DNA from: Kocuria flava
GTDB taxonomy: Bacteria; Actinomycetota; Actinomycetes; Actinomycetales; Micrococcaceae
Length of the DNA: 64,000 nt
Direction of reading: 5' to 3'
Assembly: GCF_001482365.1 (NCBI RefSeq)
Contig: NZ_CP013254.1
Location: 1,612,001 to 1,676,000, forward strand
This document shows, in pieces, positions 42,092 through 50,383 of the stretch; position 1 is the first letter of the stretch; every line of letters starts with the position of its first letter. The notes under the pieces were generated by a model. It ran no database searches. It was not told the DNA's origin and saw only the letters and a program-made list of their open reading frames with translations. The translations under genes and the position numbers were made by a program.

Positions 42092-42383
42092 CGGCCGACC
42101 GGCGCCGGACCGGCCCCTCTCCCCGGGCGGACATGACCGGGGAGATGCGGGAGCGTTCCGTGCGCGTCCGGCCACGAGGTCCGCAGCCGGCTCCGGGGGT
42201 GCCGGCGCGGCGGCTCGGCTCCGCCGGGCGGGAATGTTTCGGACCCGCCCGCCGCGGGCCGTGCTCCGGCACGGTGCGGTGTGCCGCTGCTCTCGGGAGA
42301 GGGGGGCGGCACGCCGTGGCGACCGGCTCGACCGTTGCAGGACCGGATGCACCGACGGGGGCGCTCTCGACCAGGAGCGCCCC
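42092..42383 (+). other. Candidate structured leader or non-coding RNA
   Basis: About 290 nt between the promoter and a terminator-like hairpin (GGGGCGCTC/GAGCGCCCC, 42358-42383) contain several strong local stems: GGCC around ACCGGCGCCGGA, GGGCGGG-aatgtttcgga-CCCGCCC, and TGCCGC-tgctctcgggagaggggg-GCGGCA. I find no match to known riboswitch cores. The butanediol dehydrogenase gene starts 114 nt later. It may be an attenuator or an independent RNA. Confidence 0.4.
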
Positions 42384-42496
42384 TTCGTCGTGCCCGGGGA
42401 GGTCGCACGGCTTCGCACAGGCCCGTCCGGGCCCCGCCGGTCCTAGCATGGGCGGTGGGCGCGGGTCGTCCGCGGCCGGACAGGTGAGGAGCTCCC

Positions 42497-43573
42497 ATGC
42501 GCGCGGCACGGTACTACGGCAGGAACGACATCCGGATCGACGACCTCCCCGAGCCCGAGGTCGGTCCGGGCCAGGTGGGCATCGAGGTGGCCTGGTGCGG
42601 GATCTGCGGCACCGACCTGCACGAGTACCTCGAGGGCCCGATCTTCTGCCCGACCCCCGAAACGCCCCACCCGATCTCGGGGGAGACCGCTCCGGTGACG
42701 CTGGGGCACGAGTTCTCCGGCACCGTCTACGCCGTCGGGGAGGGCGTGGACGACCTGGAGGTGGGCCGGCACGTCGTCGTCGAGCCCTACATCATCCACG
42801 ACGACGTCGACACCGGCCCGGAGAGCACCGACTACCACCTCTCGCCGGACATGGGCTTCATCGGCCTCTCCGGCCGCGGCGGCGGGCTCGGGGAGAAGAT
42901 CGCCGTGCAGCGGCGCTGGGTCCACCCGATCGCCGACTCCGTGCCACTGGACCAGGCGGCTCTCATCGAGCCGCTGTCGGTCGGCTACCACGCGGTGCAG
43001 CGCTCCGGGGCGAAGGCCGGGGACGTCGCGCTCGTCGGCGGGGCCGGGCCCATCGGGCTGCTGACCTCCGCCGTGCTGAAGGCCCTGGGCGTGACCGTGG
43101 TCGTCTCCGAGCTCAGCCCGCTGCGCCGGCAGAAGGCCCTGGAGGCCGGCGTCGCCGACCACGCTCTGGACCCGCGCGAGACGGACGTCGTCGCGGCCGT
43201 GCGCGAGCTCACCGGCGGCCGGGGCGCGGACGTGGCCTTCGAGTGCACCAGCGTCCAGGTCGTGCTCGACACCCTCATGGAGGCGCTGCGGCCCACCGGC
43301 GTGCTGGTCGTCGTCTCGATCTGGGGCCACCGCTCCGAGTTCGACATGTTCACGCTCGTCATGAAGGAGATCGACGTGCGCGGGACCATCGCCTACGTCA
43401 ACTCCCACCCGGCGACCATCGAGCTCGTGGAGTCCGGCAAGATCGACCTCGCCCCGTTCATCACGGGGCGGATCGGGCTCGAGGGGCTGGTCGAAGAGGG
43501 CTTCGACACCCTCATCCACCGCAACGAGACCGCGGTGAAGATCCTCGTCTCGCCCTCCGGCCGAGGGCTCTGA
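42497..43573 (+). CDS. Zinc-dependent 2,3-butanediol/sorbitol-type dehydrogenase
   Basis: 358 residues of the medium-chain dehydrogenase family. Catalytic zinc ligands are Cys37 in CGICGTDLHEY and the GHEF pair (His71-Glu72), with EPLSVGYHAV in the substrate cleft and VALVGGAGPIGLLTSAVLKALG binding NAD(P). The segment FCPTPETPHPISGETAPVTLGHEFSG is typical of (R,R)-butanediol dehydrogenases. It interconverts acetoin and butanediol or a similar diol. A ligase-like gene follows 33 nt later. Confidence 0.88.
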   Translation: MRAARYYGRNDIRIDDLPEPEVGPGQVGIEVAWCGICGTDLHEYLEGPIFCPTPETPHPISGETAPVTLGHEFSGTVYAVGEGVDDLEVGRHVVVEPYIIHDDVDTGPESTDYHLSPDMGFIGLSGRGGGLGEKIAVQRRWVHPIADSVPLDQAALIEPLSVGYHAVQRSGAKAGDVALVGGAGPIGLLTSAVLKALGVTVVVSELSPLRRQKALEAGVADHALDPRETDVVAAVRELTGGRGADVAFECTSVQVVLDTLMEALRPTGVLVVVSIWGHRSEFDMFTLVMKEIDVRGTIAYVNSHPATIELVESGKIDLAPFITGRIGLEGLVEEGFDTLIHRNETAVKILVSPSGRGL

Positions 43574-43606
43574 CGTCGGGGCAGCCGGGCACGGGAGGTG
43601 GCCGCC

Positions 43607-44998
43607 GTGACCATGGACCGGGGGAGCAGTCCGCTGTGGGTGTGGTGGGACGCCCGCCGGGTCCACCGCCAGGGGGCGGAGGCGCTGCGCGCACGGCAGC
43701 GCGAGCGCCTGGCCGCCCTCGTGGCCCTCGCCCGCACGAGCTCCCCGTACTACCGGCGGCTCTACCAGGGGCTGCCGGAGCGGGTCGAGGACGTCACCGC
43801 CCTGCCCGTCACGGACAAGCGGGCGCTCATGGCCGCCTTCGACGAGGTCGTCACGGACCCGGCCGTCACCCGCGCGGCGGTCGAGGAGTTCGTGGCGGAC
43901 CCGGCCCGGATCGGCGAGCGCTTCGCGGGGAAGTACCTCGTGGCGACCACGGCCGGCACCACGGGCACCCGCGGGCTGTTCGTCCTCGACGACCACTACT
44001 GGGCCGTCACGCAGGGGATGATGGCTCGGCTGAGCGCGGACTGGCTGCCGGCACGCGAGATCCTGCGGCTGATCGGGCGCGGGGGCCGCTTCGCCGGGGT
44101 CGTCGCCACCGGCGGGCACTTCCTGTCCGTGGCCGCGAGCACCCGGGAGCAGCGGGAGAAGCCGCGGCGCCACCGCCGGCTGCGGATCCTGTCGGTCCAC
44201 CGGCCCCTGCCCGAGCTGGTCGCCGAGCTCAACGCCTTCCGGCCCCTGCTGCTGGGGGCCTACGCCAGCGTGCTGCGGCTGCTGGGCTCCGAGCAGGAGG
44301 CCGGGCGGCTGCGGGTGGCCCCGGTGCTCGTGCTCAGCACCGCCGAGGGCCTGCCCCCGGAGGAGCGGCACCGCCTCGAGCGGGCCTTCGGGGCGCCGGT
44401 GCGGGAGGTCTACGGGTGCACCGAGTCCGGCTACGCCGCCTCCAGCTGCGCCGAGGGGTGGCTGCACCTGGTCGAGGACTGGGTGATCCTCGAGCCGGTC
44501 GACGCCGCCCACCGCCCCGTGCCGCCGGGCACCGTCTCGGACACCGTTCTGATGACCAACCTCGCCAACCGGGTCCAGCCGATCATCCGCTACGACGTCG
44601 GCGACCGGGTGCTCGTGCGCCCCGACCCGTGCCCGTGCGGCAACCCCGCCCCGGCCCTGCGCGTGGAGGGCCGGGCCTCGGACGTGCTGAGCTTCCCCGA
44701 CGACGACGGGCGCGGCCGGATCGCGGTGCCCCCGCTGGCCCTGGGCACCGTCGTCGACCGCACCCCCGGCGTGGAGCTGTTCCAGATCGTGCAGACCGAC
44801 CCCACCGCCCTGACGGTCCGGCTGCTCCCGGCGGCCGGGACCGACCCGGAGCGGGTGCGGGCCGCGGTGCGGCAGGGGATCACGGGCCTGCTCGCCGGGC
44901 TGGGCCTGGCCCACGTCGCCGTGGACCTGGCGGCCGAGCCCCCGCAGCAGGGCCCGGGCGGGAAGGTCCGCACGGTCGTCCCGCTGCCGGCGGGCTGA
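43607..44998 (+). CDS. Phenylacetate-CoA ligase/F390-synthetase-like adenylating enzyme
   Basis: 463 residues. GGGAGG precedes the GTG at 43607 by 8-9 nt. The AMP-binding loop is VATTAGTTGTRGLFVLDD, followed by FRPLLLGAYASVLRLL, VREVYGCTESGYAASSC and IIRYDVGDRVLV, as in PaaK-type ligases that form acyl-adenylates. PCPCGNPAPALRVEGR fits the zinc-finger-like segment found in many members. The acid activated is not known. It shares a strand with the butanediol dehydrogenase and may be one operon. Confidence 0.8.
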   Translation: MTMDRGSSPLWVWWDARRVHRQGAEALRARQRERLAALVALARTSSPYYRRLYQGLPERVEDVTALPVTDKRALMAAFDEVVTDPAVTRAAVEEFVADPARIGERFAGKYLVATTAGTTGTRGLFVLDDHYWAVTQGMMARLSADWLPAREILRLIGRGGRFAGVVATGGHFLSVAASTREQREKPRRHRRLRILSVHRPLPELVAELNAFRPLLLGAYASVLRLLGSEQEAGRLRVAPVLVLSTAEGLPPEERHRLERAFGAPVREVYGCTESGYAASSCAEGWLHLVEDWVILEPVDAAHRPVPPGTVSDTVLMTNLANRVQPIIRYDVGDRVLVRPDPCPCGNPAPALRVEGRASDVLSFPDDDGRGRIAVPPLALGTVVDRTPGVELFQIVQTDPTALTVRLLPAAGTDPERVRAAVRQGITGLLAGLGLAHVAVDLAAEPPQQGPGGKVRTVVPLPAG

Positions 44999-45064
44999 GC
45001 GGCCTCCGACACGGAGCCGTCATGCGTCACGGTCCCGCCACGATCGGGGCGCCTGGAGGTCCCC

Positions 45065-45283
45065 ATGGGGATCCTCAGCCGCCGCGACGCGCAGGGGCTG
45101 ATCGTCGAGGAGCACCGCTGCTTCGACCTCTACCGGATGGCGGCCCAGCTCGGGCTCGTCCGAACGCTCAGGGCGTGCGCCAGTAGCGCTCCTCGAGCTG
45201 CCGGGCGACCCCGGTGCGGCGGGCCCGCCGGGCGAGCAGTCGCAGCACCGGCATCAGCGCCCGCCCCGGGCCGGGGAGGTTGA
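45065..45283 (+). pseudogene. Possible gene remnant cut off by the neighbouring cupin gene
   Basis: A good ribosome site (GGAGG, 5 nt) precedes ATG 45065. About 35 residues read naturally (MGILSRRDAQGLIVEEHRCF, then DLYRMAAQLGLVRTL), after which the frame continues to 45283 as antisense to the cupin gene and turns into unlikely Arg/Ala-rich sequence. It may be the 5' end of a gene truncated at about 45165. It could also be a chance reading frame. Confidence 0.3.
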
Positions 45284-45752
45284 TGTCGGACTCCACGAGG
45301 ATCAGGGCGGCGTGGGAGAGCTTCTTCGGCCGCCCGTCCGCGTGGGTCAGCCCGTCGGAGGCCATCCGCTGCAGGGCCACGAGCCACTTCTCGAAGCCGG
45401 CGTGGGCGGGACGGACCTCGAGCACGAAGCGCAGGGTGCGCTCGCCGGCGGAGTGCCAGCCGTGCACGGCGCCCGGCGGGACGATCGTCTCCTCACCATC
45501 GGTCAGGACGACCTCCTGCCCGGCGACCCGGCCCTCGAGGGTGCCCTCGAACAGGTGCACGGTCTCGGTGTACTCGGTGTGGAAGTGCGGGAACACCGTG
45601 ATCCCCGGTGCGTACTCGGCGTACATCAGGCTGTACTCACCGTCGGTCTCGGCACCCGTGCGCACCCACGTGAGCGCGGTGCCCTGCGCGGTGTCGCGGA
45701 AGGTCTCCCGGCCCTCGCGCAGCGCGGTGATCTGCTCCACGGTCCAGTTCAT
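45168..45752 (-). CDS. Cupin-domain protein
   Basis: 194 residues from the ATG at 45752 (GAGG upstream). The cupin core is GITVFPHFHTEYTETVHLFEGTLEG and VPPGAVHGWHSAG, giving the three histidines and the glutamate that bind a metal. The C-terminal third has basic helices (LVALQRMASDGL, LMPVLRLLARRARRTG) of no assigned role. Cupins include dioxygenases and isomerases; the substrate is unknown. Confidence 0.85.
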   Translation of the reverse strand: MNWTVEQITALREGRETFRDTAQGTALTWVRTGAETDGEYSLMYAEYAPGITVFPHFHTEYTETVHLFEGTLEGRVAGQEVVLTDGEETIVPPGAVHGWHSAGERTLRFVLEVRPAHAGFEKWLVALQRMASDGLTHADGRPKKLSHAALILVESDINLPGPGRALMPVLRLLARRARRTGVARQLEERYWRTP

Positions 45753-45849
45753 GGTCCTCGCCCCCACCGGCCAGGATACGACCGCACGGCCCCCGCGGAC
45801 CCGGCCGTGGCCGGACCGCAATCTGTGACCCGCCGGGAACGGGCGGGGC

Positions 45850-46200
45850 TCAGGCCCGGCGCAGCGCGGGGGCCGGGTTCGGCAGCACGAAGGGCGTGCC
45901 GATGTCGGCCGGATAGCCGTAGTCGGCGCTGGCCACGGTGATGCGCTCCGGGGTGATCTCGCGGATGCGGACCTTCACCGGCTCGGGGTGGTCCTCGACG
46001 TCGAGCAGCCAGTCCTCGGCGAGGTAGCTCAGCCCGAGCTCCTCGAGCAGCGCCTCGGCGTCGGTGAGCTCCTGCGGGCCGGCGAGCTCGTTCCACATCA
46101 GGTCGATGGGCACGAACCGGCCGTCCTCGCTCAAGCGCAGGTAGCCCACGTGCTCGTTGTCGGATCCGCGGACGTGGGGGAACGTCGTGTCGTCGGCCAT
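45850..46200 (-). CDS. Hypothetical acidic small protein
   Basis: 116 residues, about 20% Asp/Glu: MADDTTFPHVRGSDNEHVGYL, FVPIDLMWNELAGPQELTDAEALLEELGLSYLAEDWLLDVEDHPE, VKVRIREITPERITVASADYGYPADIG. No cysteines and no motif I know. It lies just beyond the terminator of the thiopeptide operon on the same strand, so a separate promoter is expected and a role in the cluster is unlikely. Confidence 0.6.
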   Translation of the reverse strand: MADDTTFPHVRGSDNEHVGYLRLSEDGRFVPIDLMWNELAGPQELTDAEALLEELGLSYLAEDWLLDVEDHPEPVKVRIREITPERITVASADYGYPADIGTPFVLPNPAPALRRA

Positions 46201-46240
46201 GCCCGCAGGCTATGCCACGGTGCGCCCGGGGTGGTGGAGG

Positions 46241-46272
46241 CGGGGCCGCTGCACCCGGGTGCCGCGGCCCCG
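46241..46272 (-). terminator. Terminator of the thiopeptide operon
   Basis: CGGGGCCGC (46241-46249) and GCGGCCCCG (46264-46272) flank TGCACCCGGGTGCC, itself nearly self-complementary. The hairpin lies 6 nt after the ABC transporter stop. Confidence 0.7.
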
Positions 46273-46278
46273 CCGTGC

Positions 46279-48081
46279 TCAGACGAGCAGCTGGTGGGTG
46301 GCGAAGTCGCGGTAGAGGGTGCACCGTCCCACGAGCTCGTCGTGCGTGCCCGCGTCCAGGACCCGCCCGCCGTCGAGCACCACGATCTGGTCGGCGGTGA
46401 CGACCGTGGACAGGCGGTGGGCCACGATGAGGGTGGTCCTGCCGCGGGCCATCTCGTCGAGGGCCTCGCCCAGCAGGGTCTCGGTGGTGGCGTCCACGCT
46501 GGCGGTCGGCTCGTCGAAGAGCAGCAGCCGCGGGTCCTGGAGGAGCACGCGGGCCCAGGCCAGGCGCTGCCGCTCACCGCCGGAGAGCACGGCCCCGTGG
46601 TCGCCCAGCTCGAGCTCCAGCCCCGCGTCCTGGCGGGCGACCAGGTCCTCCAGGCCCACCGCGGCAAGCACCCGGTGCAGATCCTCGTCGGTGGCGCCGG
46701 GGGCGGCGATGCGCAGGTTCTCGGCGAGGGTTCCGCCCAGCGCCGGCGCCCCCTGCTCGACGTAGGCCACCCGGCGGCGGTAGGCCTCGAGGTCGGCCTC
46801 CCGCAGGTCCTGACCCAGGCAGCGGACGGTGCCCTCGTCCGGGTCGGCGAATCCTTCGAGCAGGGACAGGACCGTCGACTTGCCGGCCCCCGAGGGGCCC
46901 ACGATCGCGGTGCGCGACCCGGCAGGCACCGTGAAGGACACGCCGCGCAGCACCGGGTTCTCGCCGTAGCGGAAGTGCACGTCTTCGACGACGACGGCGG
47001 GCTCGCCGGGCCGGACCGGGCCGGTCGCCTCCGTGCTTCCGCCGCTGCGCTCCACGGGGCGCTCGAGCACCCGGCGGATGCGGTCGTAGGAGGCCAGGCC
47101 GAGCTGGATCTGGGTGTAGGCGCCCATCGCCTGGGTCACCGGCATCACCAGCAGGAACAGGTACATGATGAAGGCCATCAGCTCGCCCACCGTCATGGCA
47201 CCCTGTGCCACGCGCAGCCCGCCGACCGCGAGGACCACGAGGAAGGCTCCCTGGATGCTCAGGGACATGATGGGCTGGACCCAGGCCTGGATCCGGGCCA
47301 TCTCGATCCCGGAGGCCTCGGCCCGGCGGGCGAAGCCGGCCACGTTCTCGGCCTGCTCCCGGGTCGCGGCGCTGGAGCGCACCAGCACGATCGAGGACAG
47401 GGCCCGGTCGGCGGCCGAGGTCATGCGGGCGACCTCGGCCTGGGTGACCTCGCTGGTGCGGCGCATCCGGGCGCCCATGACGGTGACGCCCGCCCCGCCG
47501 AGGACGACCCCGGCCAGGGTGAGGGCGAACAGCAGCGGATCGAGGGAGACCATCAGCACGATGGCCGCCCCGAACATCAGCACCGCGGAGACCAGCTCGA
47601 ACAGCCCCGAGGTGACGATCGTGCGCACCTGGCCGGTGTCGGAGCCGAGGCGGCTGATCCACTCGCCCTTCGGGGTCGCGGCGTAGTCGCGCATCGGCAG
47701 CCGCAGGAGACGGGCGATCAGCGACCGCCGCAGTCCGCCGATGAAGGCCTCGCCCGTGCGCTGGAGCATGTAGGACTGCGCGCCGCGCAGCAGGGCCTCG
47801 GCCACGGTGACGCCCACGAGCCACCACACCCAGGGGTTGTCCCCGCCACGGCTCGTGGCGTCGATCATGCGCTGCATCATCAGCGGCTGGGCCACGCCGA
47901 AGACCGTGGCGGTGAGGGAGAGCACGGCGACGACCACGAGGGCGGGCCGGTGCGGGGCCACGGCGGCGAGGAAGTCGCGGAACGCGCCCTTGGGGGCCAT
48001 GGGCCGGGGGTGCTGCGGGGGCGGGCTCCCGTGGTTGTCGGCCATGGTCGTGTCCTCCGTGATCGGTGCCGGTGCTGTCAT
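46279..48081 (-). CDS. ABC exporter (half-transporter, LanT/MsbA-like) of the thiopeptide cluster
   Basis: 600 residues. Six helices (roughly residues 45-320) are followed by an ABC domain: Walker A GPSGAGKST (395-403), signature LSGGERQRLAWARVLL (from 499) and Walker B LLLFDEPTASVD. No N-terminal peptidase C39 domain is present, so it does not cleave a leader. It probably exports the mature thiopeptide and may give immunity. Its ATG overlaps the stop of the small barrel protein (ATGA at 48078-48081), tying it to the biosynthetic operon. Confidence 0.9.
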   Translation of the reverse strand: MTAPAPITEDTTMADNHGSPPPQHPRPMAPKGAFRDFLAAVAPHRPALVVVAVLSLTATVFGVAQPLMMQRMIDATSRGGDNPWVWWLVGVTVAEALLRGAQSYMLQRTGEAFIGGLRRSLIARLLRLPMRDYAATPKGEWISRLGSDTGQVRTIVTSGLFELVSAVLMFGAAIVLMVSLDPLLFALTLAGVVLGGAGVTVMGARMRRTSEVTQAEVARMTSAADRALSSIVLVRSSAATREQAENVAGFARRAEASGIEMARIQAWVQPIMSLSIQGAFLVVLAVGGLRVAQGAMTVGELMAFIMYLFLLVMPVTQAMGAYTQIQLGLASYDRIRRVLERPVERSGGSTEATGPVRPGEPAVVVEDVHFRYGENPVLRGVSFTVPAGSRTAIVGPSGAGKSTVLSLLEGFADPDEGTVRCLGQDLREADLEAYRRRVAYVEQGAPALGGTLAENLRIAAPGATDEDLHRVLAAVGLEDLVARQDAGLELELGDHGAVLSGGERQRLAWARVLLQDPRLLLFDEPTASVDATTETLLGEALDEMARGRTTLIVAHRLSTVVTADQIVVLDGGRVLDAGTHDELVGRCTLYRDFATHQLLV

Positions 48082-48455
48082 GCTTCCTCCTCGGGGTGGG
48101 TGCCGGGCGCAGGCCGGGTGCCGGGCGTGGCGCGCAGGACCCGGTCCAGGTCCGTGCCGCCCAGCACGGTCTGCTCCAGCACGTGCCACCGCACCCGGTC
48201 GGGCGGGGTGCCGATGGGTCCGGTGCGGTCGGCCACGGTGCGTGGCAGCCGGTCGGCGTCCAGGGCGTGGGGGTCCTCCACGAGGTAGACGGCGCCCCAG
48301 ACGCCGTCCTGCGGGTTCGAGTACCAGGACTTGAGGGCGACGCCCGGCAGTCCGCGGTAGGCGGCCGCGCCGGGACCGCGGGCCCAGGTGCGCAGGTCCT
48401 CGAGGGAGGCGTGGTGCCGGTGCAGGTCCCACTCGGCGGTGACGACGAAGTGCAC
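48078..48455 (-). CDS. Small alpha/beta-barrel protein; candidate NosA-like terminal amide synthase
   Basis: 125 residues from the GTG at 48455, 17 nt after the YcaO stop. VHFVVTAEWDLHRHHASLEDL, then GLPGVALKSWYSNPQDGVWGAVYLVEDPHAL form one ferredoxin-like beta-alpha-beta unit of the dimeric alpha/beta-barrel type (YdhR-like). NosA, which trims a C-terminal dehydroalanine to a carboxamide in nosiheptide, is a small protein of comparable fold. The precursor here ends in a Ser-rich extension, as NosA-type processing needs. The fold assignment is moderate, the function inferred. It could instead be a monooxygenase-like accessory protein. Confidence 0.6.
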   Translation of the reverse strand: MHFVVTAEWDLHRHHASLEDLRTWARGPGAAAYRGLPGVALKSWYSNPQDGVWGAVYLVEDPHALDADRLPRTVADRTGPIGTPPDRVRWHVLEQTVLGGTDLDRVLRATPGTRPAPGTHPEEEA

Positions 48456-48472
48456 GGTGGTCGGGTCTCCGT

Positions 48473-50380
48473 TCAGGGGAAGGGGTGGGGCAGCACCGGG
48501 TCCGAGGCGTCCGCCCCGGGGCGCAGGCCCAGGCGGGCGGGCACCGTGTCGAGGCGGGCGATGCCCTCGATTCGGCGCAGGTGGTGGCCGAAGGTCATGG
48601 TCAGCGACCCGGTCACGAGCACCTTGACGCAGGTCAGGCCGGCGGCGCGGTGCTCGTCGGTGGTCTGGTCGACGACCAGCACCTCCTGTCCCTCCGCGGT
48701 GAAGCGCCCGACCATCTCGAGGAGGTCCTCCGTCAGGCTCGCTCCGGTGAACTGGCGGGGGTCCCGCTCGGCCTCGGCGAAGGAGACCTCGGGCCCCTCG
48801 TCGAGGAAGTCGAGGTGGTGGCGCATCCGGGGCGAGCCGAAAAGTGTGGAATGGTCCTCCATGGTCCGCACCAGGGAGAAGTCGTCGACCATCCGCTCGG
48901 CCCGCTCGGCGAGGGAGGGGAAGCGGGCGATGAAGTCGTTGAGGAACGGGCCGAGCTCGCTCAGGGCGTTGAGCGCGGCCTTCTCCAGGGACGGGTGGGC
49001 GCCGGCGGCGCAGACCAGGGCCGGACGGTCGCGGGCCGAGGGATCGGGGTGGCGTGCCAGCGCCCACACGGACGGGATGCCGTTCTCCGTGGTCTGGTCG
49101 TGGAGCTGGACCCGGTAGCCGGTCTCGCGCTCGATCATCCGCAGCTGCGCCTCGACGGGATGGTCGCGGGCCGTGGCGGGGCGCAGCCGGGGCAGCGCGA
49201 GGCGCCGGTACCAGGCCAGGAGGAAGGCGTCACGCTCGGCCACCTCGAGCAGCCCGTGCAGCGCGGCCTCCTCGGGGGCGGAGCCCAGGGCGCAGCCGTT
49301 GGAGACCTCGTACAGGTAGGGGGCGGGGCCCGTGTCGTGGGCGACGTAGTAGTAGGCCTGCGACTCCAGCACGAGCCGGGGACGGTCGTGGAGGAAGGAG
49401 TGGGCCCACACCCAGCGGTACGGCGCGTGGGGGTCGAAGTCGCGGTAGTGGTTGCCGGGATCGGCGTAGGTCGCCGCCGGGTGGGCGCCGAACAGGCGCG
49501 GGTCCACCGCGTCCTCGCCCAGGTCGGCGAACGAGGCCTCCACGATGGTGCGCCGCCCCCCGGGCTGGACGCCGCCGTAGCGCTCGAGCGCCTCGAGGAT
49601 CGCTGTGGCCTCGCTCTCCTCGTAGTCGCGGCTGCGGCCGAACCCGGGCTCGACCCACTCGTGGCGGCGCAGCTTCATCAGGGCCCCGGCCACGGCGAGA
49701 CCGCCCTGGGTGTCCCGGCGCAGGGAGTGCAGCACTCCGCAGAACTCGTCGACGTAGAGCTCCTTGAGCTCGTCGAGGCGCTGGACGGGATCCTCGTACC
49801 GGTAGGAGCGGGGTCCCTGCTTGCGCCGGTGGCCGAGCGTCGGACGGGCGTCCTCGGCCCGGTCCGCGGGCAGGTTGCCGCAGACCCGGCACAGGGGGTC
49901 GGGCAGATAGCGGTGAGTGGTCGGGGCCAGGGTCTGCGCGTCCACCCTGATCGCGGCCCGGGCCGGGAACGGGTCATCGTGGGCCACCAGACTGCGGGCG
50001 ACGGCCAGGACGGTCCCGGCGAGGTCGGCCGGCTCGGCGCAGCGGGTGAGCGGGGGGTCGGCGGCGACCCACTGCGCCTCCGCCTCCTGCACCTCGAGGT
50101 GCTTCGGGTTGGCCAGGCGGTGGCGGGTGAGCAGGCAGGCGGGGCAGCCGGGGCGGCGGGGGTCGTGGGCGACGACCAGTGCTGCGCCAGGGCGCAGCAC
50201 CACGGCGACCTCGGGGCCGGCGGGGGCCCGGCGGCCGGTGGCGAACGCGTCGGCGGTGCCGACGCGCAGGGACCAGCCGGTGCCGTGCGCCCGGAGGGCG
50301 GGGGCATGCTCCAGCAGGTGCTGCTCCACGGTCCGGCGGTAGCGGGACCAGGTGCGCATCTCGGGCAGGACGGCGGTCAT
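48473..50380 (-). CDS. YcaO cyclodehydratase of the thiopeptide cluster (TbtG-like)
   Basis: 635 residues. The N-terminal region has two CxxC pairs (C79-C82, C164-C167) that could hold a structural zinc. The YcaO domain then has its ATP/Mg motifs YEESEATAILEALER (253-267) and SNGCALGSAPEEAALHGLLEVAERD (360-384), and the protein ends in the Pro-rich PHPFP tail needed by many azole-forming YcaO enzymes. It phosphorylates the amide backbone to convert Cys, Ser or Thr into azolines. It starts 3 nt after the ocin-ThiF-like gene. Confidence 0.93.
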   Translation of the reverse strand: MTAVLPEMRTWSRYRRTVEQHLLEHAPALRAHGTGWSLRVGTADAFATGRRAPAGPEVAVVLRPGAALVVAHDPRRPGCPACLLTRHRLANPKHLEVQEAEAQWVAADPPLTRCAEPADLAGTVLAVARSLVAHDDPFPARAAIRVDAQTLAPTTHRYLPDPLCRVCGNLPADRAEDARPTLGHRRKQGPRSYRYEDPVQRLDELKELYVDEFCGVLHSLRRDTQGGLAVAGALMKLRRHEWVEPGFGRSRDYEESEATAILEALERYGGVQPGGRRTIVEASFADLGEDAVDPRLFGAHPAATYADPGNHYRDFDPHAPYRWVWAHSFLHDRPRLVLESQAYYYVAHDTGPAPYLYEVSNGCALGSAPEEAALHGLLEVAERDAFLLAWYRRLALPRLRPATARDHPVEAQLRMIERETGYRVQLHDQTTENGIPSVWALARHPDPSARDRPALVCAAGAHPSLEKAALNALSELGPFLNDFIARFPSLAERAERMVDDFSLVRTMEDHSTLFGSPRMRHHLDFLDEGPEVSFAEAERDPRQFTGASLTEDLLEMVGRFTAEGQEVLVVDQTTDEHRAAGLTCVKVLVTGSLTMTFGHHLRRIEGIARLDTVPARLGLRPGADASDPVLPHPFP

Positions 50381-50383
50381 GGG

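Noticed and set aside
42092..42383. RNase P RNA or a known riboswitch in the butanediol dehydrogenase leader
   Set aside because: Conserved RNase P and riboswitch core sequences that I know are not present.
42133..45186. 1017-residue plus-strand frame across the leader, dehydrogenase and ligase genes
   Set aside because: Shadow of the real genes; no domain or signature, Arg/Gly/Ala-rich.
45850..46200. Including the small acidic protein in the thiopeptide cluster
   Set aside because: A strong terminator (46241-46272) separates it from the operon and its sequence has no RiPP-related feature.
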